Of a stretch of 9,659 nt of DNA, positions 1 through 6,622 are shown one piece after another. Within the stretch, counting starts at the first letter, position 1. Each line of letters starts with the position of its first letter. The notes under the pieces were generated by a model. It was given only the letters and a program-made list of their open reading frames with translations, did not search any database and was not told the DNA's origin. The DNA comes from Clostridia bacterium (lineage in GTDB: Bacteria > Bacillota > Clostridia > DSM-8532): positions 1-9,659 of the forward strand of contig JAOABT010000411.1 of the NCBI GenBank assembly GCA_026418215.1, given 5' to 3'. The translations under genes were made by a program, and so were the position numbers.

Positions 1-1
1 G

Positions 2-1138
2 GTGACCATCGGCAGCATCATCGGAACCTTTGTTCCGACATTCTTGACCATTCCCGTTATCGGAACCGGTAAAACCTTTTTCTTATTCGCTTTAATCCTT
101 AATATCGTCTGCGGCCTTTACTTCCTGTTTTCAAGGAAAAACGCCCTCCGTAACGGCGTTACAGCCGCTGTCCTTATAGCCTTCCTGTTCATCCCCTTTA
201 GCGATTCTTACGCTTTTTGGAAGTCCAACCTGCTCTATGAGGGCGAATCACTCTACAACTATCTTCAGGTTGAGGATACAGGCGATTCGGTCATTCTGTC
301 AACCAATGTTGCTTTTGGCGTTCAGTCCATCTATAAAAAGGACGGCTCTTTATCTGGCTTGTACTATGAATATGCGCTTATGGCGCCTTATTTTCTGAAA
401 GATTTGTCTGCGGATAAGAAGATTGATGCGCTCGTTTTGGGATTAGGCACAGGTACCTTCTCCAAGCAGCTTAAAAAGTACATTCCGAATGTATCTACGG
501 ACGCGGTTGAAATTGACGGCAAAATAGCCGAGCTAGCCAAGAAATATTTCAATTTCAAGGACACGGACGCAAAGGTCTTTATTAATGACGGCCGCAGCTT
601 TTTTATGACGCCTGATGCCCGTAAGTACGATATCATTCTGGCAGATGCCTATCAGGATATTACTGTCCCCTTCCACATGTCAACCCAGGAGTTTTTCACA
701 ATAGTCAAAGAGCATTTGAAACCCGGCGGCATCCTCGTTGTCAATGTCAACATGAAGTCGGGTGATTTCGCTGATGTTCCCGAATATCTCTCCAACACGG
801 TCAAAAGCGTTTTCAATAAGGTTTACCGAGTGGATCTCGATCAGGCCACAAACTCACTGCTCTTTGCCAGTGACGATCCCGCTATTGCACATAACTTTGC
901 GCAAAATACCCCGGCGCTTATTCCCGAAACCCATGACCTTTACAATATCGCCCGCTATGTCGGCGACAGTCTGACTGAAATGAAAGAAGCAAGGCTCATC
1001 CTTACAGACGACCTTGCTCCTGTTGAAATTTTGGGTCAAAAATCCTTAAACCGTATTGTCAGTCAGGAAATCGATGCCATCCGGCAGGAGATCAAGGGAA
1101 AGAGCCCTGCCGAAATCTTCGAATACCTTACGCAATAG
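2..1138 (+). CDS. Membrane-anchored spermidine-synthase-like protein, 5'-partial
   Basis: The frame is open to the left edge. The GTG at position 2 reads like an internal Val codon within a transmembrane helix, so the true start is upstream. Numbering from that codon, residues 1-20, 25-44 and 53-67 are hydrophobic helices, as in the MFS-like membrane domain fused to many bacterial spermidine-synthase homologues. The N-terminal strand region of the synthase fold follows (about 79-130, with YEGESLYNYLQV). Next is a Rossmann methyltransferase-type core: VLGLGTGTF (145-153), the acidic VEID (169-172), NDGRSFF (195-201), YDIILADAY (209-217) and LKPGGILVVNV (239-249). Asp215 matches the position of the catalytic Asp, but the usual polyamine-contacting DS(S/T)DP sequence is DAYQDITVP here. 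Aminopropyl transfer to putrescine is therefore doubtful, and the fold call is safer than the reaction. The C-terminus (about 310-378) fits the family. No terminator is seen downstream, and the 3' end overlaps pyk on the opposite strand. Confidence 0.85.
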   Translation: MTIGSIIGTFVPTFLTIPVIGTGKTFFLFALILNIVCGLYFLFSRKNALRNGVTAAVLIAFLFIPFSDSYAFWKSNLLYEGESLYNYLQVEDTGDSVILSTNVAFGVQSIYKKDGSLSGLYYEYALMAPYFLKDLSADKKIDALVLGLGTGTFSKQLKKYIPNVSTDAVEIDGKIAELAKKYFNFKDTDAKVFINDGRSFFMTPDARKYDIILADAYQDITVPFHMSTQEFFTIVKEHLKPGGILVVNVNMKSGDFADVPEYLSNTVKSVFNKVYRVDLDQATNSLLFASDDPAIAHNFAQNTPALIPETHDLYNIARYVGDSLTEMKEARLILTDDLAPVEILGQKSLNRIVSQEIDAIRQEIKGKSPAEIFEYLTQ

Positions 1139-2897
1139 GCTTCTCCTTCTCGGCAGCCATGCCTGAGAAAACCAGACCGGTCGTCGCATCGACGGTTACG
1201 GTGGTTCCGCTTCTTAAAACCTCGGTAGCATGAGCTGCACCGCAAATAACGGGAATATCCAGGCTTAAGCCCACAATGGCTGCATGGGAGGACAAATCGC
1301 CCCTCTCGGTGATAATGGCCTTGGCGCGGCGCAGGATACTCATAAGCTTATTGGAGGTCTCGGGAATGACAAGTATTTCTCCTCCATTAAAGCAGTTCAT
1401 CGCTTCTTCCTCGTTCTTACAAACGCAGAGCGTGCCTGTTGCAGACTTCTGGTTAACCCCAAGCCCGCGGATGAGTATATTTCCGACAATATGAACCTTT
1501 AAGATATTGGTGGTTCCAGGAATGCCCAGAGGCAAGCCGGCTGTTATAACCACCAGGTCGCCGCACTTCACAAGACCCGCTTCAGTAGCCTTTTCTACCG
1601 CGTGCTCGAATAACTCGTCGCTGGTTTGCTTCTCTTCAAACATCAGCGGTACAACCCCCCAGGACATGGCCAGCTGGCGATAGACCTTGCTGTTGGTGGT
1701 GCAGCTGATAATCGGGCATTCCGGCCGGTATTTGGAAATCATTCGCGCCGTGCTGCCCGTTTTGGTAACGGTAATAATGGCCGCCGCATCAAGGTCGTTA
1801 GCTGTTGTACATGTCGCATGGCTGATGGCGTTGGTAACATTGGAGCCCGATTGAACCTCCATTTGATTAAAGCGCTTCTTATAATGGATGGCCGATTCAG
1901 TGCTGACCGCAATCTTGGCCATGGTGCGCACGCTCTCAATGGGATACTTACCAATGGAGGTCTCGCCTGAGAGCATGATGGCGCTGGTCCCGTCGTAAAT
2001 GGCGTTAGCGATGTCACTGATCTCCGCACGGGTCGGCCTTGGCTTTGAGATCATGGAATCCAGCATTTGTGTGGCCGTGATGGATTTCTTGCCGTGTATC
2101 ATAGCCTTCTTTATGAGCATTTTCTGTATTCTCGGCAGCTCGTTATAGTCAATTTCAACGCCCATATCACCCCGGGCGACCATGATGCCGTCGCTGGCCA
2201 TGAGGATTTCGTCGGCGTTTTCAACACCTTCACAGTTCTCAATTTTCGCGATGATATGAATATCCTGGCCGCCATTTTCCTCAAGAAGCTTGCGAATATC
2301 AATAATATCGGTTGCCGTTCTGGTAAACGAGGCCGCAATATAATCAAAATCGTTCTTGATGGCAAATAGAATGTCCTCAACGTCCTTGGGACTTAAATAG
2401 GGCATATCAAGCCTGACACCCGGAACGTTGAGGCTTTTTTTGTCTTTGATGGGACCGCTGTTCATGACCTTGCAGATGATGTCTGTTTCAGTGGTGTCCA
2501 GAACCTTGAGCTCGATAAGGCCATCATCCATAAGGATTCGGGCCCCGCGATTGACCACCTCGGGCAGGTTCTTATAGGTCACTGAACCTCTCTCTGCCGT
2601 CCCAAGACACTCTTCTGTTGTCAGGATAAAGCGCTCATTCGCATTGAGCTGCACCCCGCCGTTCTCAAAGCAGCCCAGGCGGATTTCCGGCCCTTTGGTG
2701 TCCAATAGCAGTGCTACAGGCTTTTTCATTTCCTCACGCACTTTCTTGAGGGTTTGCACGCGCTTTAAATGCTCCTCGTGGCTTCCGTGTGAGAAATTGA
2801 GGCGGGCTACGTCCATGCCCTCAATGATGAGGCTTCGCATGATGTGCTCGTCCTCAACCGCCGGTCCCAGGGTACATATGATTTTCGTTTTTCTCAT
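1128..2897 (-). CDS. pyk: Pyruvate kinase with C-terminal swivelling domain
   Basis: This 589-residue cytoplasmic enzyme converts phosphoenolpyruvate and ADP to pyruvate and ATP, the last step of glycolysis. Visible motifs are the N-terminal RKTKIICTLGP, RLNFSHG (32-38, K+/substrate ligands Asn and Ser), LDTKGPEIR (65-73), the family signature around IIAKIENCEGV (catalytic Lys218, metal ligand Glu220), VARGDMGVEI with metal ligand Asp244, and SITATQMLDSM (272-282). Glu71 in the GPEIR motif predicts the K+-dependent type. A B domain (about 70-170) and an allosteric C domain (about 355-472) follow the usual order. Residues about 500-575 form a PEP-utiliser-type swivelling domain with TERGDLSSHAAIVG (His538), the extra domain seen in Bacillus-type enzymes of about 585 residues, so the length is normal. 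The Shine-Dalgarno is weak and far: AAAGG at 2911-2915, 13 nt before the ATG. The gene lies 121 bp downstream of the debranching enzyme gene on the same strand and may be co-transcribed. Its last codons overlap the convergent neighbour. Confidence 0.98.
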   Translation of the reverse strand: MRKTKIICTLGPAVEDEHIMRSLIIEGMDVARLNFSHGSHEEHLKRVQTLKKVREEMKKPVALLLDTKGPEIRLGCFENGGVQLNANERFILTTEECLGTAERGSVTYKNLPEVVNRGARILMDDGLIELKVLDTTETDIICKVMNSGPIKDKKSLNVPGVRLDMPYLSPKDVEDILFAIKNDFDYIAASFTRTATDIIDIRKLLEENGGQDIHIIAKIENCEGVENADEILMASDGIMVARGDMGVEIDYNELPRIQKMLIKKAMIHGKKSITATQMLDSMISKPRPTRAEISDIANAIYDGTSAIMLSGETSIGKYPIESVRTMAKIAVSTESAIHYKKRFNQMEVQSGSNVTNAISHATCTTANDLDAAAIITVTKTGSTARMISKYRPECPIISCTTNSKVYRQLAMSWGVVPLMFEEKQTSDELFEHAVEKATEAGLVKCGDLVVITAGLPLGIPGTTNILKVHIVGNILIRGLGVNQKSATGTLCVCKNEEEAMNCFNGGEILVIPETSNKLMSILRRAKAIITERGDLSSHAAIVGLSLDIPVICGAAHATEVLRSGTTVTVDATTGLVFSGMAAEKEKPIA

Positions 2898-2961
2898 GGT
2901 TTATCTCAAACCTTTCATGGTATTTTTAGTTTGCTTGTTTTTAGAATACCCGCAATAGCTA

Positions 2962-3004
2962 CCTATCATTTATTGTAATTTTGATACGTGTCTTCGATGA
3001 TAGG
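2962..3004 (-). repeat. Inverted repeat in the gap between the debranching enzyme gene and pyk
   Basis: Perfect 8-bp arms CCTATCAT and ATGATAGG (minus-strand reading, 3004-2997 and 2969-2962) are separated by 27 nt in the 121-bp gap. A further ATAGG just after the debranching enzyme stop could pair with the first arm instead. No T-tract follows either hairpin, so this is not a standard terminator. It could be a processing site, leader structure or operator, or chance. Confidence 0.35.
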
Positions 3005-3018
3005 CGTGCTGTTTCCTA

Positions 3019-4995
3019 TTACTTATTCTCATGGGCCAGAATGTCTTCGGTATAAGCTCTTAGTACCTCGCCGACACTCCAGGCCTGTGCGTAGCAGCCT
3101 CTTGGAATAACAGGCTCGTTGCCGTCAAAAATCTCGGCAATAGATCCCACACAGCCATCGTTCAAGTGGTCCTCAATGGGCTCGATGAGCCGTCTTGCAA
3201 TAGCGACGCTTTCAGCACTGGCGTCATGCACCTTGACATAGGCGGATATAAAGCCGCCAAGCGGGAAGCCCCAGGTTGTACCCTGATGGTAGCAGCCATC
3301 ACGGGTAATGAGCTGGCCCTTGTAAATGCCCTTGTATTCGGGATCTTCAGGAGACAGGCTTCTTAAGCCGTAAGAGGCATACAAGTGCTCGAAAACCGTA
3401 TCAACAATTTTCTTTTCCTTGTCTCTGGGCAGCATGGTATAGGGCAACGACACCGCCCAAATCTGGTTGGGCCTGATCCTGGGATCGTAGTCATCCACCA
3501 CATCATACAGGCAGCCTCGTTCCTCATTCCAGAATTTTTTATTGAAGGACTCCTTCACTTTTTCGGACAGCTCCGAATAGGGCCTTGAATCCTCACCATA
3601 GTGGCCTGACAAGCACTCCATGACCTTGAGGGCGTTGTACCATAAGGCATTGATTTCGACGGGCTTGCCATGGCGCGGGGTCACCACCCATTCGCCAACC
3701 CTGACATCCATCCAGGTAACCTGGTCCAGGCCGGAGCCTGCATGAATGAGGCTGTCGGTGTCCATATAAATTGAGAAATCAGTACCCTTTTCATAGGCTC
3801 TGATAATTTCTTTCAATTTGGGATAGATCTCATCGCGGATGAAGGCGTAGTCCTCATCCTTGCCGGTGTAGGACAAATACCTCTCTACGGCGTAGAAGTA
3901 CCACAGCGAGGCATCAACCGTGTTATATAGCGGGTCTTGGCCCTGATCGGGGAACATGTTGGGCACAAGGCCATTCTTGACGTAATAAGCAAAGGTTTTG
4001 AGTATGTCACGTGCCTCATCAAAACGACCTGTAGAGAGCGTCAAGCCCGTTAGTGCAATCATGGTGTCGCGCCCCCAGTCGGTAAACCAGGGAAGTCCTG
4101 CGAGCACCGTCTTAAGACCCGTGGATTTTCTATAGACGATGAACTGATCGGCGGCCTGTACCAATCGTTGCGCAAGCTCATCCTCATAGCCTGCCTTGTC
4201 TTTCAAGCCTTTGATTCTTTGCTTGGCCTGTTCTATGACTTTGAACGCATCACGCGGATAATCCTTTTCGATGGAGCAAATGATGGAGACATTGGTTTTT
4301 TCATATGGAGCCAGCTTGATAACAATATCGTACGGTTTATAGTGGTTATCAATAGCCGCCATGCCGGTTTCGATTTCAGTCACATATTCCATGTCGCGCT
4401 CGTAGACATCCTCGCGCTTAATGATTTCGCCGCGGCTCACAAAGAATTTAATCTCAATGTCCTTGTTTTTTTCAGGAATGAGGGATATCTCGCCGTTTCT
4501 GCTCGAGCATTCAAACTTGAGATCCGCCCTTTCGCTCACATCATGGTGGCTGCGGTAGTTGAAGAGGGGCGTCAGCTTTAAAGCAGCAGGCTTGTTCCCG
4601 TTGACAATCTCATACCCTATGGCTGTTGTATTCTTGCCATACTCCATGGCAATGGTCTTTGTGACGAGGATGTCCTGGACCTGATGCAGGAAGCTCGGCA
4701 GCTCTTCATAGACAAAGCGCTGCTGCGTGAGGTAACCGTCGGTGGTCCATCCGGGCTGACGGTTGGAATAGAGCGGATACTTTTTATTGTTAACGGTGAT
4801 TTCTTCACAAACCTTTGACAGAAGCATGACGCGGTCAATTGGCGGGTAGATGCTCGCAATCAGCATTCCCTGATGCTTGCGGTTATGTGCTCCGGTGATG
4901 GAGCTGCCGGCGTAGCCGCCAAGTCCGTTTGTTATGACCCATTCTTTTCTCAAGCCCTCATCCAGGGTTCTCCAGTGTCCTTTACCCAGTTTCAT
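3019..4995 (-). CDS. Glycogen debranching enzyme (amylo-alpha-1,6-glucosidase, GH133-like)
   Basis: This predicted cytoplasmic enzyme of 658 residues removes alpha-1,6-linked glucose from limit dextrins of glycogen or similar glucans. The N-terminal domain (about 1-270) has the typical opening MKLGKGHW and NGLGGYAGSSITGAHNRKHQG (about 23-43). An (alpha/alpha)6-barrel glycosidase domain follows (about 275-655). Its family blocks are LPWFTDWGRDTMIAL (301-315), TWMDVRVGEWVVTPRHGKPVEINALWYNAL (427-456, given in pieces in the family as TWMD and EINALWYN), GCYHQGTTWGFPLGG (567-581), AEIFDG (620-625) and GCYAQAWSVGEVLRAY (633-648). The acidic residues in DWGRD and WMD are the likely catalytic region. 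I chose the ATG at 4995 over a TTG 14 codons upstream, because a GAGAAAGG Shine-Dalgarno sits 9 nt before this ATG and homologues begin MK(L/F)GKG. The length and domain order fit the archaeal/bacterial type that lacks a 4-alpha-glucanotransferase domain. pyk follows on the same strand. No glycogen phosphorylase or synthase gene is in view. Confidence 0.93.
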   Translation of the reverse strand: MKLGKGHWRTLDEGLRKEWVITNGLGGYAGSSITGAHNRKHQGMLIASIYPPIDRVMLLSKVCEEITVNNKKYPLYSNRQPGWTTDGYLTQQRFVYEELPSFLHQVQDILVTKTIAMEYGKNTTAIGYEIVNGNKPAALKLTPLFNYRSHHDVSERADLKFECSSRNGEISLIPEKNKDIEIKFFVSRGEIIKREDVYERDMEYVTEIETGMAAIDNHYKPYDIVIKLAPYEKTNVSIICSIEKDYPRDAFKVIEQAKQRIKGLKDKAGYEDELAQRLVQAADQFIVYRKSTGLKTVLAGLPWFTDWGRDTMIALTGLTLSTGRFDEARDILKTFAYYVKNGLVPNMFPDQGQDPLYNTVDASLWYFYAVERYLSYTGKDEDYAFIRDEIYPKLKEIIRAYEKGTDFSIYMDTDSLIHAGSGLDQVTWMDVRVGEWVVTPRHGKPVEINALWYNALKVMECLSGHYGEDSRPYSELSEKVKESFNKKFWNEERGCLYDVVDDYDPRIRPNQIWAVSLPYTMLPRDKEKKIVDTVFEHLYASYGLRSLSPEDPEYKGIYKGQLITRDGCYHQGTTWGFPLGGFISAYVKVHDASAESVAIARRLIEPIEDHLNDGCVGSIAEIFDGNEPVIPRGCYAQAWSVGEVLRAYTEDILAHENK

Positions 4996-5004
4996 TTCTA
5001 CGTA

Positions 5005-5013
5005 CCTTTCTCT
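5005..5013 (-). promoter_or_regulatory. Shine-Dalgarno of the debranching enzyme gene (decides the start)
   Basis: On the minus strand the sequence AGAGAAAGG ends 9 nt before the ATG at 4995-4993. It lies inside the longer frame that begins with TTG at 5037, which has no comparable site in front of it. This is the main reason for using the shorter start. Confidence 0.8.
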
Positions 5014-5045
5014 ATTAATAAACTTTGACAATTGCAATTAATAAA
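5014..5045. repeat. Direct repeats flanking a perfect palindrome in the divergent intergenic region
   Basis: Two copies of ATTAATAAA (5014-5022 and 5037-5045, 23 bp apart start to start) flank the perfect 10-bp palindrome AATTGCAATT (5030-5039). They lie just downstream of the predicted start of the debranching enzyme transcript, a usual place for a repressor operator. The region is AT-rich, so chance occurrence is possible. Confidence 0.35.
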
Positions 5046-5054
5046 TACGGTATT

Positions 5055-5083
5055 ATTCTAACAATAAAGCCCTGTGAAGTAAA
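5055..5083 (-). promoter_or_regulatory. Sigma-A-type promoter of the debranching enzyme gene
   Basis: Read on the minus strand, a -35-like TTTACT (5083-5078) is followed after 17 bp by TAGAAT (5060-5055). A TG one base before the -10 gives an extended -10 element. The -10 matches the consensus at 5 of 6 positions and the -35 at 4 of 6. Transcription would start near 5048, about 53 nt upstream of the ATG, leaving a leader that contains the AATTGCAATT palindrome at 5030-5039. This is a sequence match only. Confidence 0.6.
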
Positions 5084-5138
5084 GCTTGCCCTGACGGTTC
5101 AAAACCAGGAGATTGGTAGTACCGCTTTCCATAGGTTT

Positions 5139-5147
5139 TGGTATAAT
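5139..5147 (+). promoter_or_regulatory. Extended -10 promoter of the aldo/keto reductase gene
   Basis: TGGTATAAT is a perfect extended -10 (TG at 5139-5140, one base, then consensus TATAAT at 5142-5147). No good -35 lies 16-18 bp upstream (the region reads about GTACCG), which is tolerated for extended -10 promoters. A TTGGTA at 5113-5118 is 23 bp away, too far. Transcription would start near 5154, about 33 nt before the ATG at 5187. Confidence 0.65.
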
Positions 5148-5170
5148 AAAATTTAATGGACAAATTAGAG

Positions 5171-5179
5171 AAAGGTGAT
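5171..5179 (+). promoter_or_regulatory. Shine-Dalgarno of the aldo/keto reductase gene (decides the start)
   Basis: AAAGGTGAT matches the 3' part of the extended consensus AAGGAGGTGAT and ends 7 nt before the ATG at 5187. The in-frame GTG at 5175 and ATG at 5178 fall inside this site and cannot be served by it, so the ATG at 5187 is preferred. Confidence 0.8.
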
Positions 5180-5186
5180 GTTAGCC

Positions 5187-6140
5187 ATGATAAAACGACA
5201 GCTTGGCCAAACCGGTCTTGAGGTCACGGAGCTCTGCTTTGGGGCGCTCCCGTTCGGACCACTTCAAAAAAATGTTGATGTTGTGACCTGTACCGAGATT
5301 GTCATAAAAGCCCTTGAAAGCGGCATTAATTTTATAGACACCGCCCAGATGTATCTGACCTATGAGCCTATCAAGCGCGCCATGAAAGCCACGGGTATCC
5401 GCCCCATCCTTGCAACAAAATCTACCGCTTCCGATTACGACTCCATGCAAAAGGCCATAGACGAGGCACTGCTGCTTTTAGATGTAGACTATATTGATAT
5501 CTTCCACCTCCATGCGGCAAGAGCCAACGACAAGGTATTTGAGGAGCGTAAGGGCGCATGGCAGTGCCTTAAGGACAATAAGGCCAAAGGCCGAATTAAG
5601 GCTATTGGTATGAGCACCCATTCCGTTTTAGCAACGCGTGCTGCAGCTCAAAACCAGGATTTGGACGTTATTTTCCCTATTATCAATATTAATGGCACTG
5701 GCATCCTCCACGGAAACCGCGAGGATATGCTGGAAGCCATTGATTCCTGCGTTAAGGCCGGCAAGGGGCTTTACATCATGAAGGCCTTGGGCGGCGGCTC
5801 CCTTATTGACCAGTATGACGAAGCCATGACATTTGCCAGAAGCATCAATGGAAGCGCATCAGTTGCACTTGGAATGGTCAATCCTGAGGAGCTCGACTTC
5901 AATTTGAAGTACTTTGAGGGTAGGGATGCTAAAACCCTCAGCATGCCCTCAACAAGGGGTAATAAAAAACGTTTTATTGCAGTGAAGTATATTTGTAATA
6001 ACTGTGGTAAATGCCGAACGGCTTGTCCTAATGAAGCCATTATTGAGAAAGAAGGCGTTTCCTTCATTGATGACAGTAAATGTCTTACCTGCGGCTACTG
6101 TGTAGGCGCCTGCGACTTATTTGGTATTCGCATGATTTAA
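5187..6140 (+). CDS. Aldo/keto reductase fused to a 2[4Fe-4S] ferredoxin domain
   Basis: The 317-residue protein has an N-terminal aldo/keto reductase TIM barrel (about 1-260) and a C-terminal bacterial-ferredoxin domain (about 264-317). The barrel opens with LGQTGLEVTELCFG. The catalytic tetrad can be placed as Asp51 (FIDTAQMY), Tyr56, Lys78 (ATKST) and His109 (YIDIFHLHA). The tail has two full cysteine sets: Cys270, 273, 276, 280 followed by Pro, and Cys299, 302, 305, 309. These should bind two [4Fe-4S] clusters. Family knowledge suggests a cytoplasmic oxidoreductase that may pass electrons between a nicotinamide cofactor or carbonyl substrate and the clusters, but the substrate is unknown. 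Start: ATG at 5187, supported by AAAGGTGAT 7 nt upstream. The gene is divergent from the debranching enzyme gene and has its own extended -10 promoter. Its stop is two bases from the stop of a small gene on the other strand, and no terminator follows until 6423. Confidence 0.95.
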   Translation: MIKRQLGQTGLEVTELCFGALPFGPLQKNVDVVTCTEIVIKALESGINFIDTAQMYLTYEPIKRAMKATGIRPILATKSTASDYDSMQKAIDEALLLLDVDYIDIFHLHAARANDKVFEERKGAWQCLKDNKAKGRIKAIGMSTHSVLATRAAAQNQDLDVIFPIININGTGILHGNREDMLEAIDSCVKAGKGLYIMKALGGGSLIDQYDEAMTFARSINGSASVALGMVNPEELDFNLKYFEGRDAKTLSMPSTRGNKKRFIAVKYICNNCGKCRTACPNEAIIEKEGVSFIDDSKCLTCGYCVGACDLFGIRMI

Positions 6141-6142
6141 GG

Positions 6143-6355
6143 CTACAGCACACGGAGGCCGGGTATGATTTCGAGAGGGCTTAGAATCGTACTATCCGTG
6201 TCATTACCATTGTTTTGGCCATTGCTTCGGCCCGTGGCAGAGTCTCGGTACTCCTGATAAACAGCCAGTAATACCATAAGATCTCCCAGAATGACGAAGA
6301 TCGCAGCATATAAAGCAAGCAGCCTTAAGTTAAATCGCGGTCCTGAACAAGCCAT
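6143..6355 (-). CDS. Small single-span membrane protein, function unknown
   Basis: This 70-residue product has a short N-terminus (MACSGPRFN), one hydrophobic segment at about residues 10-33 (NLRLLALYAAIFVILGDLMVLLAVY), and a polar, low-complexity tail rich in Asn, Gly, Ser and Asp (about 38-56). It resembles short one-helix proteins common in clostridia, but I do not recognise a family with certainty. The preferred start is the ATG at 6355, preceded by GGAGG (6365-6361) with a 5-nt spacer. The ATG at 6367 (GAGG, 6-nt spacer) would give 74 residues and is nearly as good. The ATG at 6379 lacks a site and would lie only about 5 nt from the predicted transcript start. A promoter-like pair at 6391-6420 supports expression as a single-gene unit. 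It converges on the reductase gene with a 2-bp gap. Confidence 0.65.
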   Translation of the reverse strand: MACSGPRFNLRLLALYAAIFVILGDLMVLLAVYQEYRDSATGRSNGQNNGNDTDSTILSPLEIIPGLRVL

Positions 6356-6360
6356 AAGGC

Positions 6361-6365
6361 CCTCC
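6361..6365 (-). promoter_or_regulatory. Shine-Dalgarno of the small membrane-protein gene
   Basis: On the minus strand GGAGG stands 5 nt before the ATG at 6355. It overlaps the alternative ATG at 6367, whose own weaker site is GAGG. It is the strongest ribosome-binding match in the window and favours the 70-residue start. Confidence 0.6.
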
Positions 6366-6390
6366 ATCGTTCGCCTCATTGCATTAATTC

Positions 6391-6420
6391 ATTGTATTCA
6401 AGCTCATTGATTTGGTTCAA
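6391..6420 (-). promoter_or_regulatory. Predicted promoter of the small membrane-protein gene
   Basis: On the minus strand TTGAAC (6420-6415; 4 of 6 consensus bases) is separated by 18 bp from TACAAT (6396-6391; 5 of 6). Transcription would begin near 6384, which leaves a leader of about 28 nt to the ATG at 6355. The -35 starts directly after the T-tract of the upstream terminator, a compact arrangement typical of a real transcription-unit boundary. Confidence 0.5.
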
Positions 6421-6422
6421 TG

Positions 6423-6460
6423 AAAAAGTCCTCCCGCTGTAGTCACCTACAGCAGGAGGC
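6423..6460 (-). terminator. Rho-independent terminator of the phosphoesterase gene, possibly bidirectional
   Basis: A 13-bp stem (arms 6430-6442 and 6447-6459) closes a 4-nt loop. In the minus-strand RNA the stem is fully paired with one G-U wobble and is followed by AC and five T (6427-6423), about 160 nt after the phosphoesterase stop. In the plus-strand RNA the wobble becomes one C-A mismatch, and the stem is followed by CTTTTCTT, so it could also stop transcripts arriving from the reductase gene. The flanking DNA at 6461-6622 holds no gene that I can support, only a short AATCT-T-AGATT palindrome (6554-6564). Confidence 0.8.
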
Positions 6461-6622
6461 TTTTCTTCCGTTTGTATCGATATATTCTCTAGCTTTATTC
6501 CTTATCACTCTTTTTAGACTCGTTCATCAGGCCCGCTCTTCTATTTAGATCTTAATCTTAGATTCTGCAGTCTTCTTTACATCATCCAATAGCAAATTAA
6601 GGCAGCTTAACATTCATAACGA

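Noticed and set aside
1626..1970. A 114-codon plus-strand frame opposite pyk.
   Set aside because: It is a shadow of the pyruvate kinase coding sequence, with no motif and no start signal.
2941..2980. Possible pyk promoter using TACAAT or TATTCT (minus strand).
   Set aside because: Neither has a -35-like element at 16-18 bp nor an extended -10, so I did not list it.
4168..4581. A 137-codon plus-strand frame opposite the debranching enzyme gene.
   Set aside because: It is fully antisense to a well-conserved enzyme, has no ribosome-binding site or recognisable domain, and is best read as a shadow frame.
4996..5037. Longer N-terminus of the debranching enzyme from a TTG.
   Set aside because: The region contains the Shine-Dalgarno for the ATG at 4995, and family members start at the MKLGKG equivalent.
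6420..6548. A 42-codon plus-strand frame starting with ATG (MKKSSRCSH) with a hydrophobic stretch.
   Set aside because: It runs through the terminator hairpin, lacks a Shine-Dalgarno site, and its composition is explained by the hairpin and AT-rich DNA.
6554..6564. Short palindrome AATCT-T-AGATT after the phosphoesterase stop.
   Set aside because: The stem is only 5 bp of A/T-rich sequence without a T-tract, and a far better terminator lies downstream.
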